Source: Nectonema munidae (Eukaryota > Nematomorpha > Nectonematoida > Nectonematidae). From it: a stretch of DNA of 64,000 nucleotides. The notes beneath the pieces were generated by a model. That model was not told where the DNA came from and did not search any database. It worked only from the letters and a program-made list of their open reading frames with translations. Made by a program: the position numbers and the translations under genes. Below are positions 35,975-47,826 of this stretch, piece after piece (position 1 is the first letter of the stretch; each line of letters begins with the position of its first letter). The stretch lies in NCBI GenBank assembly GCA_030549495.1, contig JAUIRK010000179.1, positions 1 through 64,000 on the forward strand, given 5' to 3'.

Positions 35975-37178
35975 CTAACAATAAGAAAACGTTTTAAGCT
36001 CTGTAAATATGATTTTTTAAAAGACATTATAGGCATTAGCCCGTTAAGTACCAGGCTAATTAATAACAGTAGTTAAGTACTACTGTGGAAATCGAAAATT
36101 ATTATAAACCATATAAAAAATCCTTTGGTCAATTCAATTTATATATAGAAAAATTTGTTTATAACGAACTTATAGCAAAAAGTTTTTTTTCATTGAAATA
36201 TATTGGATAAAATCCAGTCGCATTCAAAAATTGAATTAGATAAAATTATCCAACCAAATTTTGAGGCCAATTTTATACAAATAAAAATATCATATGTGTA
36301 AATCGAAAAGGAAAAGCTCGTTAATTTACCTAATTTGCTAATTTTGGTAATTACTATTTTAAAAAGTTGAAATCATGCAAAAATAAACTTTGCCATAATT
36401 TTCTAACATCGCGCGTCTTATACTTTCCCAGAATTCAATTCCTACGTGAGTAAACATTGAAGAGAATTTAACAGGAAATATCTTTCCATCAATAGGTCGA
36501 ACTGCGCTGAAAATAACAGAGTGTATTTTGATTGAACATCATCAATAAATGATTTAACGAGCCAAACATCTTTTCCTGAGAATCGTGGGACAGTGTGACG
36601 CCAATGGATCAGTGTGAGACCAATGGACAAGTGTGACGCAAATGTCAGAAGAAATGACAACTGTCATGTTTAAATATAAAAAATTACTTCGAAAAAATGC
36701 CGTTGATTAGTCTTCAAAATTAAAATAATTAGTAAGGTAACTTTTACTTTCTTAGACTCTATTTCTTCTTCTAATGATAATATATGGAATATTTTAAAGC
36801 TTTTTTCTTAGTTTTTTGTCATGATAGTTTTGTGTTTGCAGGTTGTTTGACACGCCATCCGTACATACGCTACTTAAGCTGGTTTACAGGCAATTGCAAG
36901 CTACTCGGCAATTAAATATCATGTTTTAAAAAGTTAAATAATCATAAGAAATAAAAATGGGCTAAATCTTGAAGACCGGGTGAGAGTTGCTCTCCCGGCA
37001 AATAGTGCATGTAAACAGAAATTCGCAATTCTCACCAAAACCAAAGCTCTTGTTGGAATTTTAAAGTATCTAAGTCATAAACTATTATTTATGACAAATG
37101 TGCCTCATAAAGTCCAAACGATGTTACTACGTCTTAGTATTCTCTCTTTTCTGCGTATGCTAGGAGTTGCATTGAATG

Positions 37179-39425
37179 CCGCAGGAAATGGAAAAGATGG
37201 GACGAATAAAAGGGCTAAAGGATTGAGTCAAAGGTCACCATTAAAATCAGAGGTGGACTATGAAGAACTTAAATATTTATTATTGCATATAAATTTTACA
37301 TAATTTAAAATTCATTCAAAAAGAAAAGAAGATAATTTCTCCTGGAAAACAACTAAGTGAATGATTTCCAAAAATGAGCTATATAAAATTTTTAACTTAT
37401 GTTCTTCAAATAAAGTTTTATATTTGAAATCATGATGATTTTATCTTTTTAGAAATTTAAGTAAAACCATTAAAATCATATTGTGTGAAAATCTCATTAT
37501 TCCATAAAACCGAGTTACATTAATTTAATGCATTATTTCTTACGCGCTTTATAAATCCTCCCTAAATTAAGAGAAGTTTCTTGTCAATTCAAATAATCTC
37601 AAAATACTTCTAAAGCATGAGATATTTGCATCATATTTTTCCATTAATTTTTCATTTTTAGAACCAACATTTACTTAAATGTATTTTAAGGATTTGTATT
37701 TTCTACAAATCAAGGAAATTCTAATTGAAAACTTTTCTTTTTAAGAAATTCTATCTGATTGAAAAACACCATATTAATCATTGATTTTTTAGGTATATCA
37801 AAAAGGTAGGTTATAAAGAGATTACCTGAAAATGAAATTTTTAAGCGACGATGTTATAATTAAACGACTTTCTAATTTTGCATTAGAAATTTGCTAAATA
37901 TCTTCTTCAACTTCAATACGTGATAAATCTGAAACCGGATCCTTTAATTCTGATAGCAGTTGTTCTAGGAAAAAAAACTCAATAAAATCCCCGCTTTATG
38001 ATTTAAGCTCTTGTGTTAACAACGACTCAGGATTCCTAATCATTGAATAAAAAGGCAGATGTCAGGAAAGAATTTTGGATACAAATTTAAGTTCCAAAGG
38101 ATGCGATAAAATTTCAAGCTAATCCAACCACAGATAGAGCTAAAAGGCCATCTCAAAAGAATAAGAGTGTGGTGATGGTAATTATTGTGATCATATATGA
38201 TTGATTATGATGATTACAATCTGCCTGATTTTATGATATGATGAGCAATATTATGTGTTTGATAATGATGTGGTTAAACTTTGTGGTCAGCATAATAATG
38301 CTGATAGGATTGAGTATTCGAGTGGGTATCACCTTTGCAAGAAAGTGAATCACAGAGAAAGTGAAGAATTTTTGTTATGCTTTTGTGGCAGAAGCGATAA
38401 AAAGCGTAAATTCAGTAGACTACATAAAGGGCATCATTAGGCCGATCATCGCCCAAATGGGATGTAAAATTTAATCATTTATAAAAACCATATTTTTTAA
38501 CTTCCATTTTTTCAAACAATTTTATCAATCTTGCGACTGACTACGATGTCAATCAATCTGGTAAGCGCCTTTTACCCATCATTACCTGCATTTCGCGGGG
38601 CGATCCTTAATTGGGAGTGTAGTATCAACGCGAAAAGATTAACCACACATCAGACAGAGGGCTTTGTTGCTCGAGCCTTGGTTTTGATTTCCCTGCTCCA
38701 CAGAAATGACAAAAATTGACAAAACGAAGAAGAAATCGATCAGGAGGATGGGGTAGAGAGAAAGAAAGGATCCGGATTGAGGAAGAGAAAGAAGATTATT
38801 TATTTTATCTCTATTAAATTATTTCAATTAATCAATTTATCTCTTAATTTTTTAGAATTGTCCATGAGACAAAATGTCTTATGAAAAAATGGGGCGAATT
38901 GTCCATGAAACTTTGAAAATTGTCCAAAAATGAAATTAACATAAATCAAAGTATACGAGAAAAGAAAATCATTGCGTTTTTTTTGAATATTTCTGTTTAC
39001 AAATAAAATTCTGACAGCTGTCATAAATAGATCAAGTACATTTTTAACAACTGAAACATTTTGTTTCGATAATATATTTTTATTGTAATAATCAACAAAT
39101 TTTCTTAAAAAAAGTGATTTGATTATGTACAGTTACTTATAAAATTCAACAATCGAACATTATAAAAAATATCTCTGCTCAAATATTAAGCAAATAGAGT
39201 ATTCTTGCGTTTAAACTGAATAGATAATCAAAATATTCATTCCCAAATAACTATTGAAAAAAATTTCTTGACTTGAAAAAATTAAAGTTTTCAAATGTTA
39301 CAAAATGTAGCAAACGTAGTGATACGCGAATTGTAGCGTAGATAAGAATTTATTAAACAAAAAAAAAGAAATATGCAGGAATCTTGGATGACGTTTCCAG
39401 GGCTCTTCTGGCTCTTTGTCTAGCC
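37179..39425. other. Single-copy stretch right of the duplication
   Basis: No gene is supported in this 2.2 kb. Two coding-like patches on the plus strand were seen but not recognised. One is a Ser-rich frame near 37905-38050 (DKSETGSFNSDSSCSRKKNS). The other is a 61-codon frame at 38255-38440 with a Cys/His-containing end (CFCGRSDKKRKFSRLHKGHH). Neither has a convincing start or splice site; they may be remnants of one decayed gene. Confidence 0.5.
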
Positions 39426-39929
39426 TTACTTTAGAAACATTGAATCCAAGAAGTCATGTTTGTAAGACGTCATGTCGCGTAAAGTCATGTTTGTAAGACC
39501 TGGTGCACACTGTCCACATCTGCACCCTCCGCATTTAGGTGTACACTCTACTCCCATTGCTTCTGTGTTAAAGAAATCCTGAATCATGCTAGTGCAAATA
39601 TGATGATTTTGAATGCGCAAACACTTATTCTCATCCGTAATGCTCTTTCCCCAAATAACTTTTCCAAATGAACATTCTGACAAATTTAACTGCCCACTCT
39701 GTCTCAGTGGCCATGGGTGTAGAGAAGAGTAGTCACTTCCTAATAATAACTCAACTTCTCCCACGGGTCTTTTAACATCATTTGCTAGAAGATTAAATGG
39801 CTTAACTAAGCTATCTAAATCTACAGTTTCTAGTTCCGCTGATATTTTCTCTACCCCGTAAGCACAGATAACTTTTAATTGATTATTTCTATCTACAAGT
39901 GGAACTTCATAAATCTTACCCTTTAACAT
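39426..39929 (-). mobile_element. Bel/Pao LTR retrotransposon fossil (protease-region piece)
   Basis: A 167-codon stretch reads KIYEVPLVDRNNQLKVICAY near its start, then ELLLGSDYSSLHPWPLRQ and a Cys-rich end (CTPKCGGCRCGQC). This combination is typical of the aspartic protease and linker part of Bel/Pao polyproteins. Only this piece was found: no reverse transcriptase, integrase or long terminal repeats were seen, so the element is a fragment. It abuts a piggyBac remnant. Confidence 0.7.
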
Positions 39930-39949
39930 TTTATTGTCGTTACCGACAG

Positions 39950-40717
39950 GTTATATTTAGGCTGTATTTTCGCAATGCTCTAAATTTCATTCTCTTTGCT
40001 GTAAGATTTAAAACTAAAGAAACAGTTGACCCGCTAATACATGATCTCCATCTGTACTTAAAATGTTGCTCATCAATAATTACAAACTTAGTCGGCGACC
40101 AATACTTGATAATTAATAAAAAAAAATTGAATGCATCTTACGGTTGGCAATTTATCAGAAATATTCCTTTCTCCCCTTGAATCAAATCGTATAAAAGTGC
40201 GTATGAGAATGAATACGTCTCTATTAATTGCAGCTTTCAAAAAAAGAGTTCCATATTTTTTGAAAAAATTTACTTTATGTCGATCTGTTGGTTTTTTGAT
40301 TGGCCGATATACAAGATACAAGCGAAGTAAGCTAACGAATGCTCGGTTGAGAATCTTTCATATACATTTCTGAGGTTTTCAAATAAACTATTTGGATTTC
40401 TACAAAAAAACACACACTTCTTGTACGTATGAGTTTAAGTAAAACTTTATCAGTAGTTCTATTTCATTCTTTATCTGGTGCATACATAAATGTGGTTCAT
40501 CATACTCTCATTGAAAAAAAGACTGAAACTTTTCACAGGATCTTTCAGATTTTTAGCACCACTTTTTGGACCTGGTGTAGAAGAAATGATGTTGGTTGAT
40601 GATCATCTTCCTTGAACTTCTTTTGATTCCCAAAAACTCTGTTCCTTCTGGCGCTCTCTGTGAGTTTCTTTCTCCCTCTTCTATTTCTTGATCTTCTTCA
40701 TTGGAATTTGAACCCAT
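39950..40717 (-). mobile_element. Broken piggyBac transposase (N-terminal half)
   Basis: The minus strand shows piggyBac blocks in order. An acidic start MGSNSNEEDQEIEEGERNSQ lies at 40717. PVKSFSLFFNESMMNHIY follows near 40540-40500, an ERFSTEHSLAYFACIL helix block near 40350, RDVFILIRTFIRFDSRGE with DKLPTVR near 40225-40150, and VIIDEQHFKYRWRS near 40070, matching the family's DEQ...FRGR segment. The blocks lie in different frames, so there are several frameshifts and stops. The C-terminal catalytic Asp region and both terminal repeats are missing, cut off where the Bel/Pao piece begins. Confidence 0.75.
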
Positions 40718-41829
40718 GCGTTCACAATCACTTTGGGAAAGACATCTAAACCAGAAGTTTTTCCTTCAAGACGACTACTTGTATCGACGCTTGAAGTACT
40801 GCTCATCGCACAAGAGACAAATTTTCTAGGTTTGTTCTCAACGTTCCATAAATTCTGCTGTAGCGCATCCTTATCAAACACCATATGAATCCTTTATGTT
40901 TTAATTTATAAACAAAACTTTTTTGTCCGTGAAGCCAATTTTACGAGAAAGCAATTTCTTGACCCTTATTGTTTCATAATTCATGCAAAGTAGTGTTCAT
41001 CACCATATGATACGAGGAGAGAATCATCTAACAATTTTCTTTGTTGCGATTCAATCAGGAAAATGAATAAGCAAGATCTGCCCAAACCACCACTAGTTTT
41101 TTATGAGAAACTATTGTCAGAACTTATTTTGTGGTAGGTGATTGATTATCAAGTGCAAGTATGAAATAGAACATACAAACCGCATGATTTTATGGAAGTA
41201 AACGTACTAATCAAATTTTCAATCTACCATTTAATAGAGGTTTACATCAGATGTAAAGAAGGGGGATACTTGGTAAGATTGAACGGGCTGAAGTCGCTAA
41301 CGTTTATTATAAAAACCAAAAACTGAGAGTGGTCTATATAGAAAATCGGAAATACATCAAATAACCATAGTATATTCCGTGTGGTCTTGATTTTCATTGT
41401 TATAATTGCAGAAAACAGAATTTTTTCACGTAATTTGTATTAGTTGAAAGATGTTGTAGAAGCTTAAATAAACTAGGTATTTTTTGAAGTAAAATCTTAA
41501 TAATTATGACTTATAATTATTTTATCCAACATTATGATCGTAATTTCTCCAAAATAATGATTTTTCAAGATTATCGATGGCGTTAATTCTTATGTTTTGT
41601 GTAAAGACAATTCTGACAGAAATGAGTGTCTATCTTCATTTTGTTGCATCTAAAAGTACATAAAAAATAATAAAATTTTTTATATAGGTTTGATATTATT
41701 CAATTTTGAGTAAAACAAGATCCAAGATTTTGCTTGCCATAAAAAGACCTACTCCGTCCCTCGAAGGTTACCACTATACTGGCCAACATTATCTCTTTTT
41801 TGATGAATGAAATTTTTTTATCATTTTAA
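40718..41829. other. No recognised gene
   Basis: About 1.1 kb of AT-rich sequence. A minus frame at 40681-40884 overlaps the piggyBac start in another frame and is taken as its shadow or upstream sequence. I see no other domain, repeat or RNA. Confidence 0.5.
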
Positions 41830-41963
41830 CCCATTTAAGAGCAAGCAAAGCAGACGACATCTAAAAAAACGCAGACGATTTATATTCAAAGTCATTGAAA
41901 AAAGCAGGCGAAGATGAAATTACTTATGTTCCAAAATAGGAACATTGGTCGTAAATGGGTTAA
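41826..41963. mobile_element. MITE flanked by perfect TTAA (piggyBac-like)
   Basis: The 130-bp element 41830-41959 begins CCCATTTAAGAGC and ends GGTCGTAAATGGG, with TTAA at both sides (41826-41829, 41960-41963). Terminal similarity is CCCATTTA-GA-C. It differs in sequence from the CCCTTTAAAG element at 7281, so it is a second TTAA-inserting family. Confidence 0.65.
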
Positions 41964-42530
41964 CTTTGATGAAAAAGATAATAGTTGTTTTGTTATGATG
42001 GCTTTCTTCGCAGGGGTTACAAGTAATATGCCAAATAAAAACTGTATATTCCTATCTTTAATATTGAAGGCGGCGTCATCTTTTTATTTATCTTATATGT
42101 TATCAAATCTTTGTTCACCAATAATAATTCTTGCCTGTTAAATCTATTGGTTTTAGTGTCAAAATATTGGTGTTCTACACGAGGGCGAGATGGTTATGCG
42201 CTGCAAACATTTAGTAGGTTTTTTCCTTCTTCAGATAAGCATTTGATACAACGATGCAAAAAACTGCAGCTTGGATCATCTTTCATTTATAGGTGAAATT
42301 TTTAATATTAACGAATTTCCTTGAAAACAAAAGTTCGTCTATCAAGGGATTTTATAAAAAGTTACTTTGATAACAAGATTTGATGGAGTTATATACCATT
42401 TTAATTATGATTTACCAAATGACATTGTTTAAATCGGAACTAATAATTTTCGGATGTTTTGAGTTCTGAAATTTATTCATATTTGAAGTACAGATGTTGA
42501 ACTGTTTAAGAAAAAAAAAGTCACACTAAG

Positions 42531-43515
42531 ATGTCATATAAAAAAATTCTTTCATTGGCGTTAAAACTTTGTATGAAAAATTTTCTACGATTTATAATAA
42601 TAAATAAGAAATCGTCATGTGCAGACAATATTTTTTCTTCAAAAGAGACTCTAACTGAAGTATTAAAAGAAAAGCATGAACAAACAATATATATAGATGG
42701 AAGTCCACATGTTTAAAAATTTAGTTAAAAAAATCCACTCAGCAAAAATAGATTGAAGAGTTAGTGCATTGACAAAAGAAGCTAGTAAAGATCTTAATCA
42801 CGAAGAAATATTGGATAATATATTGTATACTAATGACTGTGTTTTGATTGAACAAAGATTAGATATTAATATGTTTAAAAAAAAATTTTAACGCTGAAAA
42901 AAGTTATAAATTACCCTGAGTTTGATAAAGAAAGCTACAGCCTTCTTCTAAATTCAAAACTAAATATGTTAATGAGAGGAATATGGACTTTTGAAGAAGA
43001 AATTTTAACAAAAGCATTATTACACCAATTAAACCACTAATTGACATGGATCCTCCAATGGTTGCTTCAAGTTCTATTTTAAAAGAGAATATGATGGAAT
43101 TGAGTTTGAAGAAGAAAATATAATAAATACTCAAAAAGAATGTAAAATTTGTTTAAAAACAGTTGAAATAAAAAAAATTTTTGGACGCATTGCAAAGAAT
43201 TATTTAAAAAAGACAAAAGATATAATAATGTGTGGATTTTGAGGTTGTAAATCATACAATAGTGGAGGAAAGTTCAAAAAAAGCAAAGAAAAATACTACA
43301 AAGTTATAACATCTGATTGTAGAAATTATTGTCAAAATATAAACTCTAGATTTGGTTTCAATAAACCGATCACATGTTAAGAGAATAAATGAAATGCTGT
43401 TATTTGGACCTTATGTTTAGAAGAACACTACAAAGCGCAAAACAAAGATGTTCTTGTGAAAAATGTTGTGCCAACAAAAATTACAGAAAATCTTTTAAAA
43501 AATAAATATGTTTAA
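42531..43515 (+). pseudogene. Unrecognised coding-like remnant
   Basis: Long stretches of plausible coding sequence lie on the plus strand: IYIDGSPHV near 42705, HEEILDNILYTNDCVLIEQR near 42800-42865, ECKICLKTVEIKKIFGRIAK near 43138-43197, a Cys-spaced part (GCKSYNSGGKFKKSKEKYYK) near 43245, and NAVIWTLCLEEHYKAQNKDV near 43400. It is interrupted several times. The Cys pairs suggest a metal-binding domain. I do not recognise the family; it could be a mobile-element or a host-gene fossil, and no ends were found. Confidence 0.4.
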
Positions 43516-43549
43516 CTTTTTTAATTAAAAATTCTAATGGTGCCGTCAG

Positions 43550-43735
43550 TTTTGCAGTTGTAAAATAGGAAGGGTGATAAAAGTAAAGGGGCTTTAGGGT
43601 TTTAATCTAGAAGGACAAATTGCCCAGCTTGTATTGAACTATAAGTATTGAGGGTTCAAGCGAGATTCGAATCCAAGACTAACAGGTCAAAGTTTACGCA
43701 TCTAGCCAACACTACCCATGCGCACTAAAAGCCAT
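43550..43735 (-). mobile_element. tRNA-derived SINE, family B (copy 1)
   Basis: Read on the minus strand, the head holds a box-A-like TGGCTAGATGCG and a box-B-like GGATTCGAATC, as in a polymerase III tRNA promoter. A body follows with CCTTCTAGATTAAAAC and an AT-rich end. The body (CTTCTAGAT, CAATTTG, AACTATAAG) and the promoter recur at 51670-51815. No target duplication was found. Confidence 0.55.
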
Positions 43736-44537
43736 GGGAAGGGAAAAACAAAGGGTGGTAGCTAGGACAAAATTTTTTTTCTCTAAATATCGATACTAAT
43801 TTAGGGATAGGTGAGTATTTATTAAAATTCAAAGTATTTTTATTTTAGTACCCTTTGGGTCACTATTTTTAAACATTGAGCTCAAGAATTCACTGAGTTT
43901 CAAGGCTGTTAACATCATAATAAATTTAAGGTCAATTTAACACTAAATTGTAATTGATAAGTGGCGAGATACTATACTACAAAATATGGATATCTTTTTA
44001 TTAATTAATTTTGTAGTTGTAAGAGATTTATCTTTGTGCTAAGTAGACAATGGTATCATTTTTTCATTCACCAAATTAGAAGGCTTAGAAATATGACAAT
44101 TGAAACTTCCAATTAAAATTAATGCCGTTATTATTCCGCATTTTTAGTTACGGAATTAAAAATCCATGTGTTTTTCTAAAAACGGGAGTGCGACTGTCCT
44201 ACTTGTAATATGTAGCTTTTTCAAATCTACTTATTACATCATATCATGATCTCATTATTGAAAAGATAAAAGGTAAATTATTTACTTATTCATAAACTTT
44301 ATCAGCAATAGAGTTTATGAAAATCAGTTACTACTTTTACGCATTCATCACAAAACAGTAAAAAAAATTAAAGTAAAATAAGTAAGCGTAAATAATTTAT
44401 TTTTGTTTTTGTTAATAAAATGATTTAAGTAGTATATTCAATATTTAAATATGTATTTTTCAAAAAAAATTGCGAATAAGAAAATAAATCAATTGTCTAA
44501 CAACTTCAAAAAAATATTTATATATATATTATAGACT
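43736..44537. other. No recognised gene; 3' flank of BSDC1-like gene
   Basis: About 0.8 kb of very AT-rich sequence. It contains an AATAAA-type signal on the minus strand near 44397 that could end the BSDC1-like transcript. Nothing else was recognised. Confidence 0.5.
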
Positions 44538-44656
44538 TTATTGAACTTGATCTCCATTTGTTTTTATCTTTTCTGGTGAATGACTTTTTTCTATTTTTTC
44601 TTCACCCAAGGATTTCTCTTTTTCAACGGAAGAGGAGTTTGATATGCTCTCCCAGT
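44538..44656 (-). CDS. BSDC1: BSDC1-like, last exon
   Basis: Acceptor TATTTATTTTTAG joins G|AC in phase to the upstream exon (PES-DWES). It encodes DWESISNSSSVEKEKSLGEE and a Lys/Glu-rich tail ending NGDQVQ and stop. The DWE near the C-terminus recalls the DWE repeats at the end of BSDC1 proteins. The stop codon overlaps an AATAAA hexamer (CAATAAAG), so the 3' UTR could be very short, though a second signal lies about 140 bp on. The tail is much shorter than in vertebrates. Confidence 0.8.
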
Positions 44657-45933
44657 CTAAAAATAAATATGAAAAATGCAAAATATAACACAACAAATAA
44701 TAGTAATCAATAAATTTTGATTTTACAATAATTTTCGCAAAAGATATCTTAAAGTCTAAATTTTTTATAAGTCAAATACAAAACCCTTTTCTGAAAATCC
44801 AAAATTAAAAGTATAAATGTATTCCTCAACCTAAAAATGCAAATACTTCAAATTCAGATTCCAATGATACAAATGAAATTGTGCAAAAATATAGATACTT
44901 TTTTCACACAAGTTTACACTTTACATATATTCCAATGTATAAATAAGATGGTAAAAATCTAACAGTTACAGATGAATGTGTAACTTTGGAGGACGGAAAA
45001 TTTTGTTGAATATAAAAATATATATAATAACTATAAACACCATCAAGTAAATGATAAATCTCAATTATACAGACTAAAAGTAATGCCTTCCTGATAGGTA
45101 CTCATGACCAAATCCACTATATCAATGGCATTCAAAAATAACGTAAATATTTCAATATATTTTGAGAGTTTTTTCATTAAAAGATAACAGCACTTTCTTT
45201 CACTTATAGTCAAGACATCGTAAAATACATATTTTATGATACGCTAAAGTTATACTACAATTATTAAAGAGAGGAACAAAAAAAACTGTGTGAACAAAGA
45301 TAAATCTGTTGAATCTGTTATAAAAAGTATAGAAAGTCTTCTTTGCGATATATTTTATATTGTAGAAATATAAATATAGATCGTTCTATGAGATTGTCCT
45401 TATAAATGATGATTTAAGAGAATAAAAAAATAAAAAAATCGGGTTTCAGAAATTAGGTGTAATGAACCGAATATTACGCATTGAAAATAACACATTCGTA
45501 AGTGATTGCATATGGTAGGATCTTAATCTAAATTGTAGCGACGAAATGTAACAGATTCGTCAGTTGTTATGTATGTTTGTATGAGCATTCATGCCTTTGC
45601 GATATTTATATTTAAAATTTATTATGATAGGTAAATTTAGAAGCTATATTATTATTTATTATGCAATCTATTATTTATTATATAATAAACTAATAAATCT
45701 CTCTTGTTTATTATGATAGGTACACAGTTAGAAGCTACAATTATCAAAATGTCATGTTTCGGACCGGGATCCGTCAGTCAAGTAGCCGAGATCATTATTC
45801 TTAAACTGGATACATCAATTTGAGATACAAAGAGAGTTCAATTAGATTTGGAGAAATTTTTTCAAAAGATTAACAATGTCTTTAAGTTTAGGCTTCAATC
45901 AAATATAAGAAAAAATAAAGGCATAAGATTTAC
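44657..45933 (-). other. Intron of the BSDC1-like gene
   Basis: This 1277-nt intron runs from donor CAG/GTAAAT (45933) to acceptor TTTAG (44657). It is AT-rich and repetitive near 45600-45720, where TTATTATGATAGGTA occurs twice about 93 bp apart. No other element was recognised. Confidence 0.75.
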
Positions 45934-46750
45934 CTGATTCAGGATCCCAATTAGAATTTTCTTTGGATTCTTCAATAGAAGTGGTACGCTTTAAAATATT
46001 TTCTCTCAATTTGAAGCTTTGATCCAACTGATAAACAGAATAAAAGTAATTCTGCCAAAATTCTTCCTCTGAGCATTTTTCTGGCACTAATGACAAATGC
46101 ATATTTTTAACGATTGAATTACTTTCAAGAATTTGTTTGGATTCTTCCATCATAACGGGCTTTCTTTCATCAAAGAGAATGAGCCAGTCATTAAATTCAT
46201 TGACTCCTTCCTCTTCGTTTTTAGGATGAAATAAGTATGTTGAAGAGTCCATTTGAATTGTTTTAAGATTAGCGATTCTTTGTTCATTTAAATTAATAAC
46301 TTTTTCTCCAAGTTTACATTCTTGTTCTTTTACTGGCTTTTCACAGTTATCCTCAAGCTTCTCTCTATTTTCTAAGATATCTGTAAAATTATAATTTGAT
46401 TGAGTTAGGTTTTTAACAGAGTTAAAAATAGTATCTATAGTATCTCCTCCTTTTTTCCCACAACTTTTAAGAACGTCACCACCAATTTTGCAAAAAAGGC
46501 CAAACACAGTTCCAACTTCGGATGATAAGTTTATATCCGAATTTTCAGAATCAACTTTATTATCTGAGTTATTTACATTCTCTTTACAGACATTTGTATC
46601 AGGAAGAGCTGTATTTTTAATCTTGTCAAGTCTATTCAAAGCTTCACCTCCAAGTTTACAAATATTAGACATGCAGTTAACAGCTTCTGTGGCAACAGTA
46701 TCTTTAAGTTCAACAAAGTCTTGCTTAACCAATTCAACTGTTGACGAATT
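45934..46750 (-). CDS. BSDC1: BSDC1-like BSD-domain protein, main exon
   Basis: This 817-nt exon opens at acceptor TTTTTATTTTAAG, in phase 0, with NSSTVELVKQDFVELKDTVA. It matches the BSDC1 amphipathic start (SSEALEFMKRDLTEF). A low-complexity middle of about 130 residues follows. LKTIQMDSSTYLFHP then matches the family's LYSLQSDPATY block. The BSD domain comes next (FNDWLILFDERK, NMHLSLVPEKCSEEEFWQNY, FYSVYQLDQSF), with the conserved FW and VxxL. BSDC1 is a little-studied BSD-domain protein; its molecular role is not established. No ATG opens the exon, so one or more 5' exons (with the expected Trp-rich start) lie upstream and were not found. Confidence 0.88.
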
Positions 46751-47826
46751 CTTAAAATAAAAATCAACATTAAAATGTTTGATTAACTATTAGCTAAAAA
46801 AAAATTAAATAAAGCTTCGTAAATATAAATCAATGTTCCTAAATATATTTTTGTCAGATTATTCTAGGATTCAGACATAATGTAGCTGTCAAATTTGAAA
46901 AAAAATTACAACACAATTTTATCAGATAAAAGCCATGTTCTAAAAGTTGAGAAAAACCGTAAGCTATTTAAAATGAATCAAAACTAATTTCTTAGAATGT
47001 TAGTTAAGTTCATTATATTTAACGAAAATCCTGGATTATCATTTTAACAATTTGAGATCGTATTATCTGACCATATGAAAGAAGAATAGATACATACATA
47101 ATGTAAATACGTAAGTGGTTAGTAAATTAAAAGTCGGAAAGTAAGTTTGGAAGTGATGATGGATAAAAATATCACAAAAGAAATCGAAGATTTCTAAATC
47201 TGTTGATGACCATAGTGGTCGAAAATTTATCTTTAAAAAAGTTTTTGTTCCCTTTTTTCAATAATAAAAGTTTTACTGACTATTAATTTATTTCATTCCT
47301 TTTTTCATGATGACACAGCCCCATTTTATTTAAATTTCACAACAAATTAAAAAATCTTTTTTTAAAAAAGTGGACAAACTTGCAAATTGGGAATATTTAG
47401 AGCGAGGGTTTAAAAGTAAATTTTAATTTTTGAAAATTTTTGTAATTAGAGTTCATATTTTTACTATAGCATGTAATTTGCGTTTTTGGGGAATTTTTTT
47501 AATTCTCTTTTTATTCCTTAAAATTTAAGATTTATTTCATTTTGTATAATCTTTTAAACGAATACAATTATCTTAAAGAAGATAAATCTAACTGTATTTT
47601 ATTTTGAAATATTTTTAAAATTTATTCAAATTTTAAATATTTTGTCACTTGTGAATAAGTAAAAAGTTTTAAACTGAAAATTTAAAATGAATTTATTTAG
47701 AAAAAAAATGTTAAACTTTTTTTATTTTCAAGTTAATTAACATTTGAAGTATATTTATTTTGAATTTTAATTTCTCCATAATTGTTATGAAGTTAAACAT
47801 AGTTTTATAAAAAATTATATCTTTGT
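46751..47826. other. No recognised feature; upstream of BSDC1-like exon
   Basis: About 1.1 kb of AT-rich sequence, presumably an intron of the BSDC1-like gene since its 5' exon is missing. I found no Trp-rich exon on the minus strand here and no repeats with clear ends. Confidence 0.5.

Larger units (their letters stand above)
25487..37178 (+). repeat. Right copy of the 11-kb direct duplication
   Basis: This matches 1-11223 in order and orientation. It is longer mainly because 30491-31214 (724 bp) replaces 159 bp of LINE in the left copy. Past 37178 it continues into single-copy sequence (CCGCAGGAAATGG) where the left copy enters the 31-bp array. This copy keeps the better version of each damaged PCYT2-like exon, so it looks closer to the ancestral state. 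Confidence 0.95.
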
